NCBI RefSeq assembly: GCF_041296385.1
Contig: NC_091014.1
Span: 19,195,578-19,259,577 of the forward strand
Reading direction: 5' to 3'
Length of the DNA: 64,000 nucleotides
Origin: Aphelocoma coerulescens
Taxonomy: Eukaryota > Chordata > Aves > Passeriformes > Corvidae
Shown here: piece after piece, positions 48,232-59,582 of the stretch
Layout of the letters: every line of letters starts with the position of its first letter
Numbering within the stretch: position 1 is the stretch's first letter
Translations under genes and position numbers: made by a program
Notes under the pieces: generated by a model
What the model saw: only the letters and a program-made list of their open reading frames with translations
Told to the model about the DNA's origin: nothing
Database searches by the model: none

Positions 48232-48392
48232 GGCTGGATTCTACTACTGTTTCAAGTGTGGCCTCAGGCAAACCACTTCACCTCTCCAAGCCTTTCAATT
48301 TCCACCCAGAAAGAGGGGCTATTAATACTTATCTACCTCAGAGGTGGTATTAGGCTTAATTCCTTACTGTTTATAAAAGAGCTGATAAACAT
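48232..48392 (+). repeat. MIR SINE, ancient
   Basis: The MIR core and 3' region are readable: GTGTGGCCTCAGGCAAACCA, CTTCACCTCTCCAAGCCTTT, CAATTTCCACCCAGAAAGAG, GGGCTATTAATACTTATCTA, CCTCAGAGGTGGTATTAGGC. The family has GTGTGACCTTGGGCAAGTCA, CTTAACCTCTCTGTGCCTCA, GTTTCCTCATCTGTAAAATG, GGGATAATAATA, CCTACCTCATAGGGTTGTTG. Order and spacing are kept over about 110 bases, so chance is unlikely. It is an old, inert tRNA-derived retroposon shared across amniotes and is rare in birds. Confidence 0.78.
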
Positions 48393-51130
48393 CTAGTTTC
48401 CCAGATACACTCTCCATTATCACTAATGGATTAGATCCCATTCGATGCACTATATGAGTTCAAGTTCTTTATGACATTCTCATTTAACTGGAGCTAAACA
48501 ACTGTGACTCTCAACTGCAAAATGTCAGCTAAGACTTTCCTTTTTATTTTTAGCCTGCAGGAAAATTATGAACTTTGAATGGATATCTCTCAAGAAAATG
48601 TTGTTCCCAAGAAATAATTAATGTTTTTTTTTTCTACATGCTGATCCTTATAAACAAATAGCTCTTACACCTTCACTCTTATGAAGTTCAGTATTATTCA
48701 TACTATGAACCATGTCAAACAGAGTAAATGAAGTATATACTGTTGTGTCTACAATACAGACTGGCATCTTGACAAGAAGAGATAACGGTACAAAAAGAAT
48801 TTATTGAGGTGAAACTGTAGCACAAAAATTAATCTCCTGTTTCCTCAAAACACACAAATATAATACCAGTGTTTAGTAATTCTGAGAGACAATACCCTGC
48901 ACCAGATAATTTCTAGTCGCCATGTGATATCATGACACCAAAATGAAGGAGTGTGATTCAACCACCCCATAAGGAACTAGAGAAATGTGACACTTACCCA
49001 CATGCACAGGACTCAAAAAGGAAATGTGTGTGGGTGGTTCCAAGCACAGTAGGAAAGGGCATAGTAATGGACATAGAAGCTAGCAGGAATATCAGATTTT
49101 TTTAAAGGACAGAAATCATGCTCTGCAGACTGAATTCAAGGGAATTTAAGCCTTTGAGAGGAATACTTGATGACAGCAAGAAGGCAATAATCACAGGGAA
49201 CTGAAAATTTGACAGAGGATGCTGAGGTCTAACCAACTCACAAACTTGTAGACAGCTGCTCTGTGTTATCTGGACTCTGAGTATGGCTCCTAGTGAATAG
49301 GTCTTTTAGTACCAGTGCACCACAGCAGCTCTAGGGAGGCTCTGAGTTCCTCCACAGGTCAGCAAAACTGCAAGATCAGTAAGATTCATCTTTCTTCTTT
49401 GAGGAGCAAACTTCCTGGTCTTTGCTAAGCTCAAAATTTTGTAGGATCCATGATCCAATAACCTCTGTCGGTATGGATAAAACCTTCTTGTCCAAGAAAC
49501 AGTCAATAAGACAAAAGCTTCCATCTTGCTACAAGGGGATACAATAGTTTGGGAGTCACCTTTCTCCACTGTGCTTGCATATACTCAGAGGGCACAGTGG
49601 CTGACAGTGAGTTCCTACAAACACTGCAAGTGGAAATATCTATCTCAGAATTTAAATATAAACATTTAACCATTGGGTTTAAGCAGAAGTCCTCTTCCTT
49701 CTTTGCAAGGAAGATAGCTGTGGAACCAAGAGATAAAGTGAATAGCTTTTTTTTTTATATAAGAATCCATTGCAGATAAATCTTAGTCTACTGAATAACC
49801 TCATGCCCTGATCATCAGAGAAAGGAGGCAAATGTGTTTTAAGGCATTTTTGGGGCACTTCCAAATGGGCATTTACTAAAAAATGAGGATTTACTAAAAA
49901 ATGCAACAACTGCGGACTCTATGTCCAAACCTGTTCAAACACCATCAGCCACACAGCAAATGCCTCTAAATGTCTAGATAGAGTTACAGATATTTATCAA
50001 GGGTGGACCCAGGCTTTCCTCAAGAGCAATCCAAATAATTTTCTTCTTTATGAACCTACAAGAATGTACCAAGGTATGGCCAGAATACATTAGCACACTG
50101 CCCACTGTATTGGTTAAATGACACACACTCACACAGATTGCCTCCAGATATTCAACAAGAGAATGATGTGATTAGAAAATCAACAGGATCTAGACATACT
50201 CTGCATATGGCCTCTGCTAGAGGAACTGTTTCACTGGGGTATAATTACATAGTTTTATATGTATTGTTCAGTTCATTCTTCTTTAAAGTCATTGGGTTTT
50301 TTAAACTGAACAAGCTTCATTCTTCTATAGTTTCCTTCATAGTAAGAGAATATATCTGTCTTCCTCCTCTTGATCTACTACAGAAATCATGGTAGGACTA
50401 TATGCACTTGAGTACTTCAGTCTGGACCTCACTGTAGTTTGGGTAGCAAGGGTTAATTGCAATTGGTCTCCAGCTAACTGAAACACCATCTGGTCTCTAA
50501 TCCAGTCCTGGATCTGTCAGGTACATTTGGATCACCATGACCTCTTGTAAACAGGACAGCAGCAAGGAGCAATTACTAAAGAAGAATGCAAGCTAGCTCT
50601 AACTGAAGTAAAGACCTACTCATAAGACAGCTTTAGTGAAATTAATTTGCATTTTTTTGTACATGGTTCACTGAGACCAATCTACCTACTATGAAAGATG
50701 TGTATCTCAGAGAAGGAAAAAGCTCAGTCAGAATCCCTTGTTTTGTTCTTTTCTTCCTAAGATCTAATACACTCAAATTCTTGTTATGAGAAAAAGGGAA
50801 CATCTAGTTGATAAAAAGTCAAATGAAAAACCTGTGGCCTCACACTAGGAACGGCAAAATTACCATCATCATTGGAAAGTAATGTCTCTGAAATATGTAG
50901 GTAAGGACCAGACTTCTGATTATAGGATTCAGAATTGCAGTATGTGTTCATACCAAAGAAGAATTAGTTAGTGTTAGCTTAACCCTGGAAAGAAGTTGTA
51001 AAGGAACACTGGTTTCTTGCTGTCCTTCTTATCCCATGCAAGGCTGATATCAGTATGCTGTCTCAGCTGAACTTGTTAAGTGTGTAAATAGAAGAAAACA
51101 AGTCCATATATATAAAATTCTCCACTCTGT

Positions 51131-51132
<2 letters not shown>
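48393..51132. other. Unique AT-rich sequence
   Basis: No gene was recognised. A two-copy repeat of ATTTACTAAAAAATG, 18 bases apart, lies at 49,871-49,903. Frames of 76-87 codons overlap on both strands near 49,300-49,900 and lack domains. Confidence 0.45.

Positions 51133-51169
<37 letters not shown>
51133..51169. repeat. Poly(T)37 tract
   Basis: 37 uninterrupted T, bounded by AA on the left and G on the right. It is the longest homopolymer of the window and could be the poly(A) tail of a minus-strand retroposed copy, but no such copy was recognised beside it. Confidence 0.9.
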
Positions 51170-51170
<1 letters not shown>

Positions 51171-51210
51171 TTACTTGTATCCTGTTCAGGGAATGTTGTC
51201 AGATTATTCA

Positions 51211-51370
51211 GGGATGCAATAAGGAAGATTAAGATCCACTTGGAATTGAACCTGGCAAGGGATATCTAGCACAACAAGAAGAGCTTCTTCAAGTACATCA
51301 TTAGCAAAAGGAAGACTAGGGAAAAGACAGGCCTACTGCTGAGTGAAGGAGCTACTTTTCATGACTGAGG
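51211..51370 (+). mobile_element. CR1 LINE ORF2 internal fragment, sense
   Basis: GGGATGCAATAAGGAAGATT, TTGGAATTGAACCTGGCAAG, GGATATCTAGCACAACAAGA, AGAGCTTCTTCAAGTACATC, ATTAGCAAAAGGAAGACTAG, GGAAAAGACAGGCCTACTGC and TGAGTGAAGGAGC follow the CR1 ORF2 stretch upstream of the reverse transcriptase ('...NKKGFFKYISSKRKTRENVGPLLNE...'). Both ends are lost, including the 3' tail normally kept by CR1 insertions, so this is a remnant from a larger copy. Confidence 0.8.
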
Positions 51371-53760
51371 AACAAATTCATTCATACTATATGATATGGA
51401 ATGAGGAATTTTTTGAAGTGGATTATTTCAGCACTGAAGATGTATGTGTCCTTTTAAATGCTATGTGTTTTTTATGTTTTCCAACATGAACACAATCTGA
51501 GCTATAACAAATATTAACTTCAGAGTTCAAAGCAATCTCATGAAGAAAGAAGCTGCAGTGCTGGGACAGACAAAGGCCCCTGACAATGCTTAGCACCAAG
51601 ACAGTCTTTCCAACTCTGGACTCCAGAGACTGCTTGGGATCATTACTCATCCAAAATTCATGTAGGTATATATGGCACCTACAGCAGCTGCCTCCTGCTC
51701 TGAGATTTAGTTTCCATCATTAAGTAGTCTAACTGGCAGATGGTCCAACTGTCCCAAGTACTAGAGTACTGCAACTCAGACAAGTGTCACAAAGTCGCTT
51801 TTAAGCTATTCTGTGGTCTTTGCAGTCTGGTTTTGCTCTACTGTACCTGCTCTCAGTGTTGAGCACAGAGTACAATGATGGAGCATTGAATATAGTCTGG
51901 TTTATTTATACCTGAAAAGATACAGGTAGCTTTAAAAAAATATAAGTTTGAAATTTTCAGCAAGACTGAATCCATCAAAGCACTGTGTTTCCCATCTGCT
52001 AACTGGATTCTTGTGAAGATAGCAAAAAACATCCCCATTACATACCACTTTTAAGGAATGCATTTCCTATCATAAAGAAGCAAAGTTTTTGCACTGACTT
52101 AAGATTCCTTTTTAATTTTTTTTTCCAGAGCAAGGACATTTATTTCCATTCCGATCACATTTTCCATTTAATGAAAAATATTTTCACAATGTTCCAACTA
52201 ATAACTGATTAAACCAGCACCAGAAACATAATTTTTGTTTATTAGTTTCTTTCCTGACATCCAATGACTATGCAGACATAAGGTACTCCACCTTCTTTTG
52301 AAATGACATTATTCATGAGTATGCACTACTGCTTCTAATTTAAATACTCAAGACTTCTAACTTTTTTTTTCCCCCAAATGGCTTGTGTATTACAGTTTGT
52401 TTTGGGGCATTTTTCATATCAATAGAGTGAGATTAGCATTGACATTTGTCATGAACTACTGAAGAGAGAGCAGGAACGCAGTGTTGATAGCAGTTTTCGA
52501 TTTCCGTCATACCAGCCTCAAGAGCTCCTGCTGACATTATAACACTAACTCAAATATTAGCATAAAATATTAAAAATACTATATGGATGCTGGTTGTGAA
52601 TACTTGCTGAGAATGCTGAAGAGATGTTTTGCTCACAATAAATATTTAGAACACTTTATGAAAAGTCATTAACATTAACTGCGAAAAAGAGCTTTCAACA
52701 GAATATTGAAGTTGTGGCAAAGCCCTCCACTTAGAGAAAACAGATTAAAAGGCAGCAGTATTTTTCACTTAAGTGGCCTGATTCTTCACTGCAGTGAGCT
52801 TTGTATAGTAATTCATACCTTGCCAGTAAGGCTGACATATTACAATGGGAAGATTCACAAAGATGTAAACTGTCACATGACACAGGGTGAAACAGAACCA
52901 AACAGAAAGACTTTGCAAAGATGGCTCTGTGATAAAGTTGTTAGAACAAGACTTGCACTAAATACCACTTCATTTCTGAACATGGGAAAGTCTCTTAGGC
53001 TTAAATCCTGGTCTCACTGAAGTTTAAAGGAAAACATCTCTTTATATCTGATGGAGAAAAAGGGTCTTTAAAAGCACAACTCCTTTTACAAATGTTGACA
53101 TTATATGGGTCAATAAGAAGGTTAAAAGATGCACATTTTTTTAACTTAGTCTGTAAAAGAGGCAGTTTGATGAGGATCTATTCTTGCTTCAGTGTTGTCA
53201 TCTGTTTGAATTTACAGATCTCCTTTTCACATGAGAAAAATCAAACAAAACCCTGAAAATTACTTCCTCACAATATCCTTTTAAGTATAAAATTCTAAGT
53301 TATCATGGCACTGAGACACCATCCATGTGGTAGAAAACCTAGCTGTACCTAAGATAGCTGACTCTTTACAACACAATGTGCACGGATTTGTGAGTATGGT
53401 GACGTAAGCCTGCCCTGCAAAGGTTACAGGTTACCTTAGTCAAGCTTCAAAACCTCATTGATGCCTATCATAGATGGAAAATTGATGCCAACTTGACTTT
53501 TACCTATGGGAAATTGAGATAAAGTAAAATACAAAAGGTCTGGCTGATGCAATGAGTCCAGAACACAAACGCTCCTGAATTATGGAAATGCCTAGTCTAC
53601 AATGCCAGCAAATCTCTTATAAGCTTGAAACCCAGTCCCTGAACTAAAGTGTTTATCAATTCATTCATCTATTTTAAAAAAACACTCTGGAGTTCAGAAA
53701 TAAAAGTTAGGTTGCAACTCTACTCTTCTTTCCATTCTGTGAATGGTATTGCCTTGCAAA
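51371..53760. other. Unique AT-rich sequence
   Basis: No gene was recognised. A 104-codon frame at 52,706-53,020 has no domain or splice context that would support it. Confidence 0.45.
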
Positions 53761-54035
53761 TGTGCTGGTTTTGGCTGCAGTGGAGATAATTTCCTTCACA
53801 ACTGCTAGTATGCAGCTATGTTTTAGATTTGTGTTGGAAACAGGGTTGATAACACAGAAATGCTTCTGTTATTGCTGAACAGTGGTTACACAGAGTCAAG
53901 GCATTTTCTGCTCCTCACCCTGCCAGTGAGAAGGCTGGGGGTGCACAAGGAGTGGGAGGGGGCACAGCCAGGATACCTGACCCCAAATGATCCAAGCCCA
54001 TATGGCAGCATATAAAACTCAGGCAGAGTGGGAGC
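53761..54035 (+). mobile_element. ERVL-type LTR, 5' fragment (U3)
   Basis: Begins TGTGCTGGTTTTGGCTGCAG with the intact terminal TG. It then follows the same family as 9185-9769 but in sense: GCTATGTTTTAGATTTGTGT, TGGAAACAGGGTTGATAACA, TTATTGCTGAACAGTGGTTA, CACAGAGTCAAGGCATTTTC, GCTGGGGGTGCACAAGGAGT and GCACAGCCAGGATACCTGAC. It has lost bases between the CCCATATG and AGCATATAAAAC motifs and ends just past a TATAAAA box (54,011-54,017). The R/U5 part does not follow; unrelated LTR-like sequence comes next. It is either the left half of an interrupted LTR or an independent truncated copy. Confidence 0.85.
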
Positions 54036-54800
54036 TTCAGACAAACCTTATGAGAAAGGGCAAAGCCCTCCTGTTACCAAAAACCTTCCAAATTGTCAGG
54101 ATAAACAAGACTCCCTAACACAGTCTTTCTAATGTTACTAAGTCATTACTTTTGGCCAAGAGGTTTGTGTGTGGCTGAATAAGTTCCAGCTGCCACACAG
54201 ACATTGATACAAAACTTTTTCACTTATTTATACATTTTTAGCAAACAAAGAAATTAATGTTCATTAAGTTACCTAATCCTAAATTACATAATCCTCTTCA
54301 TTAACTAGCATTCTATTCTCTGTTGGCTATTGATCTCTCATTCTTGATGCTAATTTGGTCCACATTCTTTAGTCCTTTTATTATCTTTTTCTCAGATATG
54401 GAATCTCCAGCTTCCCAGGCCTTAATCTCCTCTGGATCTTCTGGTTATTCCAACAGCCTTGAAGGGTCATAAATTTAAGATCCCAGATTTACAATCTTCA
54501 AGTGCCTTTGGCTGTGTTTATTGAAGCTTGTCAGGCTTAGTTTTAACAAACTTAAGGTTTTGATGATTTAATGATCAAAATAACAACAGGAGTCTATGAA
54601 GAATCTTTATAAAGTGTTGGCTAAAGTGGGCACTGCTTACTCTTACTTAAAGCAACTAATTAAGAATTAGTTAGGAAAATTATATAATTTCCAACATTCC
54701 TATTGAGTCACAAGATATGGAAAGGACCCACTTGTTTTCTGAATTCTTTCTCAGAGACTTTGTCAACTGTTTATGTCTGAACTGTTTATGTAATTGAACC
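54036..54800 (-). mobile_element. LTR-like sequence, unclassified (antisense)
   Basis: The part from about 54,168 starts TGTGTGGCTGAATAAGTTCC on the + strand, so on the minus strand it ends GGAACTTATTCAGCCACACA with a CA terminus. Upstream on that strand are a TGTATAAATAAG stretch and several AATAAA-like signals. This looks like the end of another LTR family, but the start and any target duplication could not be fixed. 54,036-54,167 remains unassigned. Confidence 0.35.
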
Positions 54801-55300
54801 TGTACACAACTTCGTTCTGCGGGATTAAGGATGGCAAACCAGATATATTTATATAAACATGTATGATTTATTATGATAATGATTAGACAAAAAGATCTTA
54901 ATCAGAGGTATTTAACACAGTATAAGAGCTATAACAGTGCACTATTTTGAAGCAATATCAAAGCAATTATATTAAAGCAATTGTATTAAAGATAGCAAAA
55001 CAATTATTAAGTAGAGATTGATGCTACTCACTGATGACAATGTCCATGGGCAAATCTTTCTTTCAGCTTCAAGGAAGAGGAGTAACCATAAGGGATGTCC
55101 CCATTCAAGGGAGGAATGTCCATACATACAGTTCAAGAAGGGGTATGTCAGAAGACCCTGCCATTGGGACTGGGCTTTTATAGCTCACTGTAAAGTGATT
55201 GACTGTCAGTCACATGTCCCCAGGCCAGCTGTGTCAGCTCAGTAACTTTGGCTAACTTCTTGATAATATCACTTGTTTGTTCCTTAATGCAGGTATTGTA
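54801..55300 (-). mobile_element. Probable ERV LTR, antisense, with TATA and poly(A) signals
   Basis: The + strand opens TGTACACAACTTCGTTCTGC, so the minus strand ends GTTGTGTACA. On the minus strand, a TATAAAAGCCC box (complement of 55,176-55,182) lies upstream of an AATAAATCATACATG poly(A) region (complement of 54,867-54,872), and the CCGCAGAACGAAGTT end is GC-richer. The order promoter, poly(A) signal, terminal CA fits a retroviral LTR. The right (5') boundary is uncertain, anywhere between about 55,250 and 55,470. No matching target duplication was found. Confidence 0.5.
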
Positions 55301-55477
55301 CCAATGTCAGGATGTTTAGCTTTGGGGCTGATGAGTCAGACTTGTTTCAGCATTATTCAGCACCAAAAGCATCATGATGTCCCCTTCTTAAAGCTGATAG
55401 CTTTGCAAACAGGGCACTGTTCAAGTTGTTTTCTCCATACCTGGCAGAGCATCCTGGTACAAGCACATGAGCTTGCT

Positions 55478-55826
55478 GTCCATATGCTCTGTATATAAAG
55501 CTGGAGAAAGAGAAAAGAAGGAGAGGGGGGGAACAACACCATGAATTTCAGATGGGTGGTATTGTCTTCCCAAGTAACCCCTACATGTGATGGAGCCCTG
55601 TTTTCCTGGGGATGGCTGAACGACTGCCTACCCATGGGAAGTGGCGAATGGATTCTTTGTTTTGCTTTGCTTGTGTGTGTGGCTTTTGCTTTACCTATTA
55701 ACTGTCTTTATCCCAACTCACAAGTTTTCTCACTTTTATTATTCCAATCCTCTCCCCCATCACACAGGGGGAGAGTGAATGAGCAGCTCTGTGGGGCTAA
55801 TTCCCAGCTGGGGTTAAATCATGACA
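55478..55826 (+). mobile_element. ERVL-type LTR, 3' fragment (TATA to terminus)
   Basis: From TCCATATGCTCTGTATATAA (TATATAAAG at 55,492-55,500) it follows the ERVL LTR family in sense: ATTGTCTTCCCAAGTAACCC, GTGATGGAGCCCTGTTTTCC, TGGGGATGGCTGAACGACTG, CCCATGGGAAGTGGCGAATG, GCTTTTGCTTTACCTATTAA, AAGTTTTCTCACTTTTATTA and CTGGGGTTAAATCATGACA, ending in the expected CA. The 136-codon frame at 55,541-55,951, the longest of the window, is a read-through of this LTR and not a gene. It complements the 5' fragment at 53,761 but overlaps it by about 25 bases around the TATA box. Confidence 0.88.
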
Positions 55827-58800
55827 CTTTAGCTGACATTTCATGCAGGGAGATTTGGGAATATTCTAACATTTCACACATATATACATATAATATTATT
55901 TTCTTTCAAACCCTTCAGGGCATATATATCACTCTGAATCCCCTTATATAAATATGTATGTATAAAAACCATAGCTGACTTACAGACAAAAATTTGCCCT
56001 CATCAACACAGCTTGCTGAGCCCCATGCTGGTGTGAGTCGAGGATGCACCTGCTTCTGCATGAGCCTAGGTATATTGATCAGTCTCACAAGGACTCACAC
56101 CTGAGGCTCTGGTGTCCTTTGACACCTGTTAGCCAGAGGCTGCTCTAGAGAATAGTTTCTGCAGAAATCTATGTTTCTACAGAGCAGGGTTCAAATATGT
56201 GAGAACAGTAACTTCTTGAAAAAGATGAAGAAAGCACCCACAAACAGGCATGTGCCATGTGGGAATGTAGGGCAAACACAAAAAACATAAACACCTCTCC
56301 TTCACCGAACAGCTTTCTTCCAAGCAAAAAGAGACTGTCATTACCTTAGTGGAGATTTTGGTGGAACAAACCTATTCACCTAATTTAAATACAACATAAC
56401 TTTTTTTTGTTATTATTCAAGCCTCAGCTTATTCTAGAAGCATAAAATATCTCAAAAGCATTTTGTTAATTTATGTTTAAGCTAAGAGAGCTCTCTTGCC
56501 CATTGGAAAAGAAATTGAGATCTATCAAATGAGAAATAGACATAGCTACCATTAATAATAACATGAGTTCTGTGCATAAAAGTGTGGAACAAAACACTTC
56601 TGCTTGCCTTCGGAAGTAATTTTTTCTGTATTAAGTGCAAAGCCTCTAAAGCAATAGGCATGCTTCAGACCAGCTCTTGCAATACAAAATAGTTGTGCCA
56701 ATATAAATATGATAAAAGTGCATTTATGCTCTTTTAAACAGTGAGCTCTGGCTCAGTGAAATAAACTCTGGGAAATGGGGTTTATAATGGAAACACTGAC
56801 GGATTTCCTGCCCTTACAGCGTTATTGTTATCTATTGCATTGCACATTAAGTGCACATATCACCTGATAAATACATAGCACGTTAAATCTGATAAAACTT
56901 TTACTGAATCAAATAGAGAAGGAGTTGAACATGATAAACAAGCTCCTGTATCTGATCCATCAGTTTCAGAAATAGATAAGTAAACAACTAAACATGATAC
57001 AGTACATCACTGTCAGGTGATTAAGGTCACCCATTGGGAATTGCCATTCTCTGACTAAAACGCTATTGTTGAAAAATCTGTCCAGAAGGTTTTATTTATC
57101 TATTTTAATTGGGTCCACAAACCATTAACTAAAATTTTTGAACTGATTAATGCAAAAACACTCCTATATAACAGTACTCAAAAGAGTGTGCAGTTACTGC
57201 TTTAATCTCTTTGTCAATATGGACACTCCCTTTATGCAGAAAGGTGTTCATTTTAGCACATAAGTATATGTTAAATATCTTTCCAAGAATGACTCAGAAG
57301 GTGGAATCTTGTAAGATCAGGAATGCACTTGGCCAAGAGAAAAATGGAGTAAAAATTATTTGATTAAATTTATGACAGTAGGAACCACAACAAGACTGTT
57401 CCTGCTGGAAAAAGCTATTTTAGCAGATCAGTTTTGCAGCAGTGTGAAAAGCTTCAGTGAGAAAAGAACAGAACTAACAGCAGGATACAGAAGAAGATGT
57501 GTTGTCAAGCATGATCTAGAAAGGTGAGTAAATAAGCTTCTGCAAGAGAGAACGGTGTGCTGATTTCGTGTCATGTGAGGCTGAACTGTGAGAGGAAGGA
57601 GTTATTATTTTATGGGAACCTTCTAAACCTGTTCAGTATGTAACTGGCTTCATGCATTCCTCTGCTCTCAATTTTTTCTAAATGTATTTCTCAAGTGCAC
57701 TTGGATGAGCTACTGCCTTTAGCTGGTAGCAGGATCAAATCAAGCTCTACCTAGCTGTGCATATCAGGTCTGCACACTGACTTGTATTTTAAATACATTT
57801 AGTCTAGCCATACTTTTTTCTACCCATCACAGTCATGATCTTTCCTGTTCATTGGTGTGCAGAGCCAGTAAATTGTCATTTTGGTGCATGCCAGTCAGAT
57901 AGTAGGACATCCAGGATCTTGTCTTTGACTCTAGTCAGTGACTGGTCCCCAGAGCAAGGTGCGAAACCCCCAGCATCAGTCATTACAGATGGAGCTAACC
58001 ACGGTGAAGTGGATGCCAACCAATGCCCTAATAGATATACTTTCATAATTCTATTTTGATCATTATCTAATCTAACAACTATCTTATTGAGTCCCACTAA
58101 ACTGTCACTGCAATTGTCTTGGCAAAGTGAGAGAAGAGAAAACATTATTTTTTATCAATAGTTATTTTTCTGTATGTATCTATATGCTTTTAAACTTTGA
58201 TGAGAGTCCTCAGGGAAAAAGATTGCCTGACTTTTACACATTGATTAATATATTTTCTTCCATCTACATTTCTCTGATTCAGTTTTCTTCATAAATTTTC
58301 AAATTCAAGATCAAAGAAAGATGATTTTCATATCCATATTATGATGATTCATTTTCTAAAAGCTTATTGAAAATAAAAGGGCAACTCTTAATTTAAAAAT
58401 TACTCTGTAATTTCTCTTTCATTTTATTAATAGAAATAAATGTATTGTGGGATTTCGAATAGCCTACATTCAATTCTCCTTCATATATAATCTAGTTTGA
58501 TGGACAACCTGTCAAACATATATTTCACCTGAGAGCTTGACAATATCTGACAAGTTCAGAGTACACTATTCAAGCTTTTCTTGTCCAATCTTATAATTAT
58601 TTATACTGTTTTTCTTATTTAACCATAAAGCTTTTTTTGGAGTGAAAGATCAAAGGTCTCTCAATAGCATTAAATACAATAAGAAAGATACCTAGATATT
58701 CATTCCTCTGCAACATTTTTTAGTATATTTTCCTTGTAAACTTACATACTTGCACACACTTTTCTTACCTATATTTAAAACAAAATTCTGCATGCAAAGA

Positions 58801-58924
58801 TCCTGAATAATTTGAATCTGACTTCTTTAGGTATATATTATCTTTCTCAACTCCTATGCTTTCCAGGATTTTCCAAATTCCATTTCTTTAAGAAGAAACT
58901 TGTAAGATTTATGCTTTTATTTTC
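55827..58924. other. Unique sequence, nothing recognised
   Basis: AT-rich DNA. A stretch at about 57,830-58,020 is GC-richer and contains CAGTGACTGGTCCCCAGAGC. It could be a very old repeat or a constrained element, but no family was recognised. Overlapping short frames on both strands there are not convincing. Confidence 0.45.
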
Positions 58925-59009
58925 TGAGAAAACAAAAAAGAAAAGAAAAAAAAGGCAAGGCGAGGCAAGGCAAGACAAGACAGGGAAAGGCAAGGCAAGG
59001 CAGGGCAAA
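58925..59009. repeat. A-rich run followed by (GGCAA)n pentanucleotide array
   Basis: A purine A/G stretch (58,925-58,953) is followed by GGCAA/GACAA/GGCGA units to 59,009. The array is imperfect, with single-base variants between units. Confidence 0.92.
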
Positions 59010-59454
59010 AACACACTGATCATGAAGAGGTTTTCTGAGATCTTTCTGCCTGGAGGGTTTGTGTATAAGGATTTAATTACTAGACTGGCAATGAGAAGCA
59101 GGATTCAGTAGAACGGCACTGGGCCGAGGATCAGGATGATGATGAGGACCCACCTTCAAGCTAAAGATGTGTGTGTAGCTTCTGGGAGAAGTGGGGCTGG
59201 TGGAAGGACTGGAGGTTTCTGAGGCAGTTATTAACACTCATTTCAGTATTCATCTCTAGCAGTTGTTTCCTAAACCAGTTGTGAGTGCATCAGCTCCTCA
59301 AACACAGACCCAAGTCTGAATTTCAGTGCCTGAAAACACAGCTGACATTCAATTAAGCCTTTTCTTGGGTGACATCTAAAAACCTTTACACAGGCTCTAT
59401 TTTCACAGCTGTTTATTAACCAAGATTTCTGCAAGTCTTTCCAACACATCCCAT
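59010..59454. other. Unique sequence
   Basis: Nothing was recognised up to the CR1 tail. Confidence 0.4.
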
Positions 59455-59582
59455 AAGGATCCAGGTTGGATGGCATTCTGAGTAACCTGGCCTAGTGGAA
59501 GACATCCCTCCCCAACAGCAGGCAGTTGGAAATAGATGATCTTTAAGGTCCCTTCCAAACAAAACTATTCTGTGGTTCTATT
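59455..59582 (+). mobile_element. CR1 LINE 3' tail, sense
   Basis: AAGGATCCAGGTTGGATGGC, GAGTAACCTGGCCTAGTGGA, AGACATCCCTCCCCAACAGC, GATGATCTTTAAGGTCCCTT and CCAAACAAAACTATTCTGTG form the classic CR1 3' end. About 128 bases, non-coding. Confidence 0.9.

Noticed and set aside
52706..53020. 104-codon plus-strand frame
   Set aside because: No domain, no nearby exon partner, and length within chance expectation for 64 kb in six frames.
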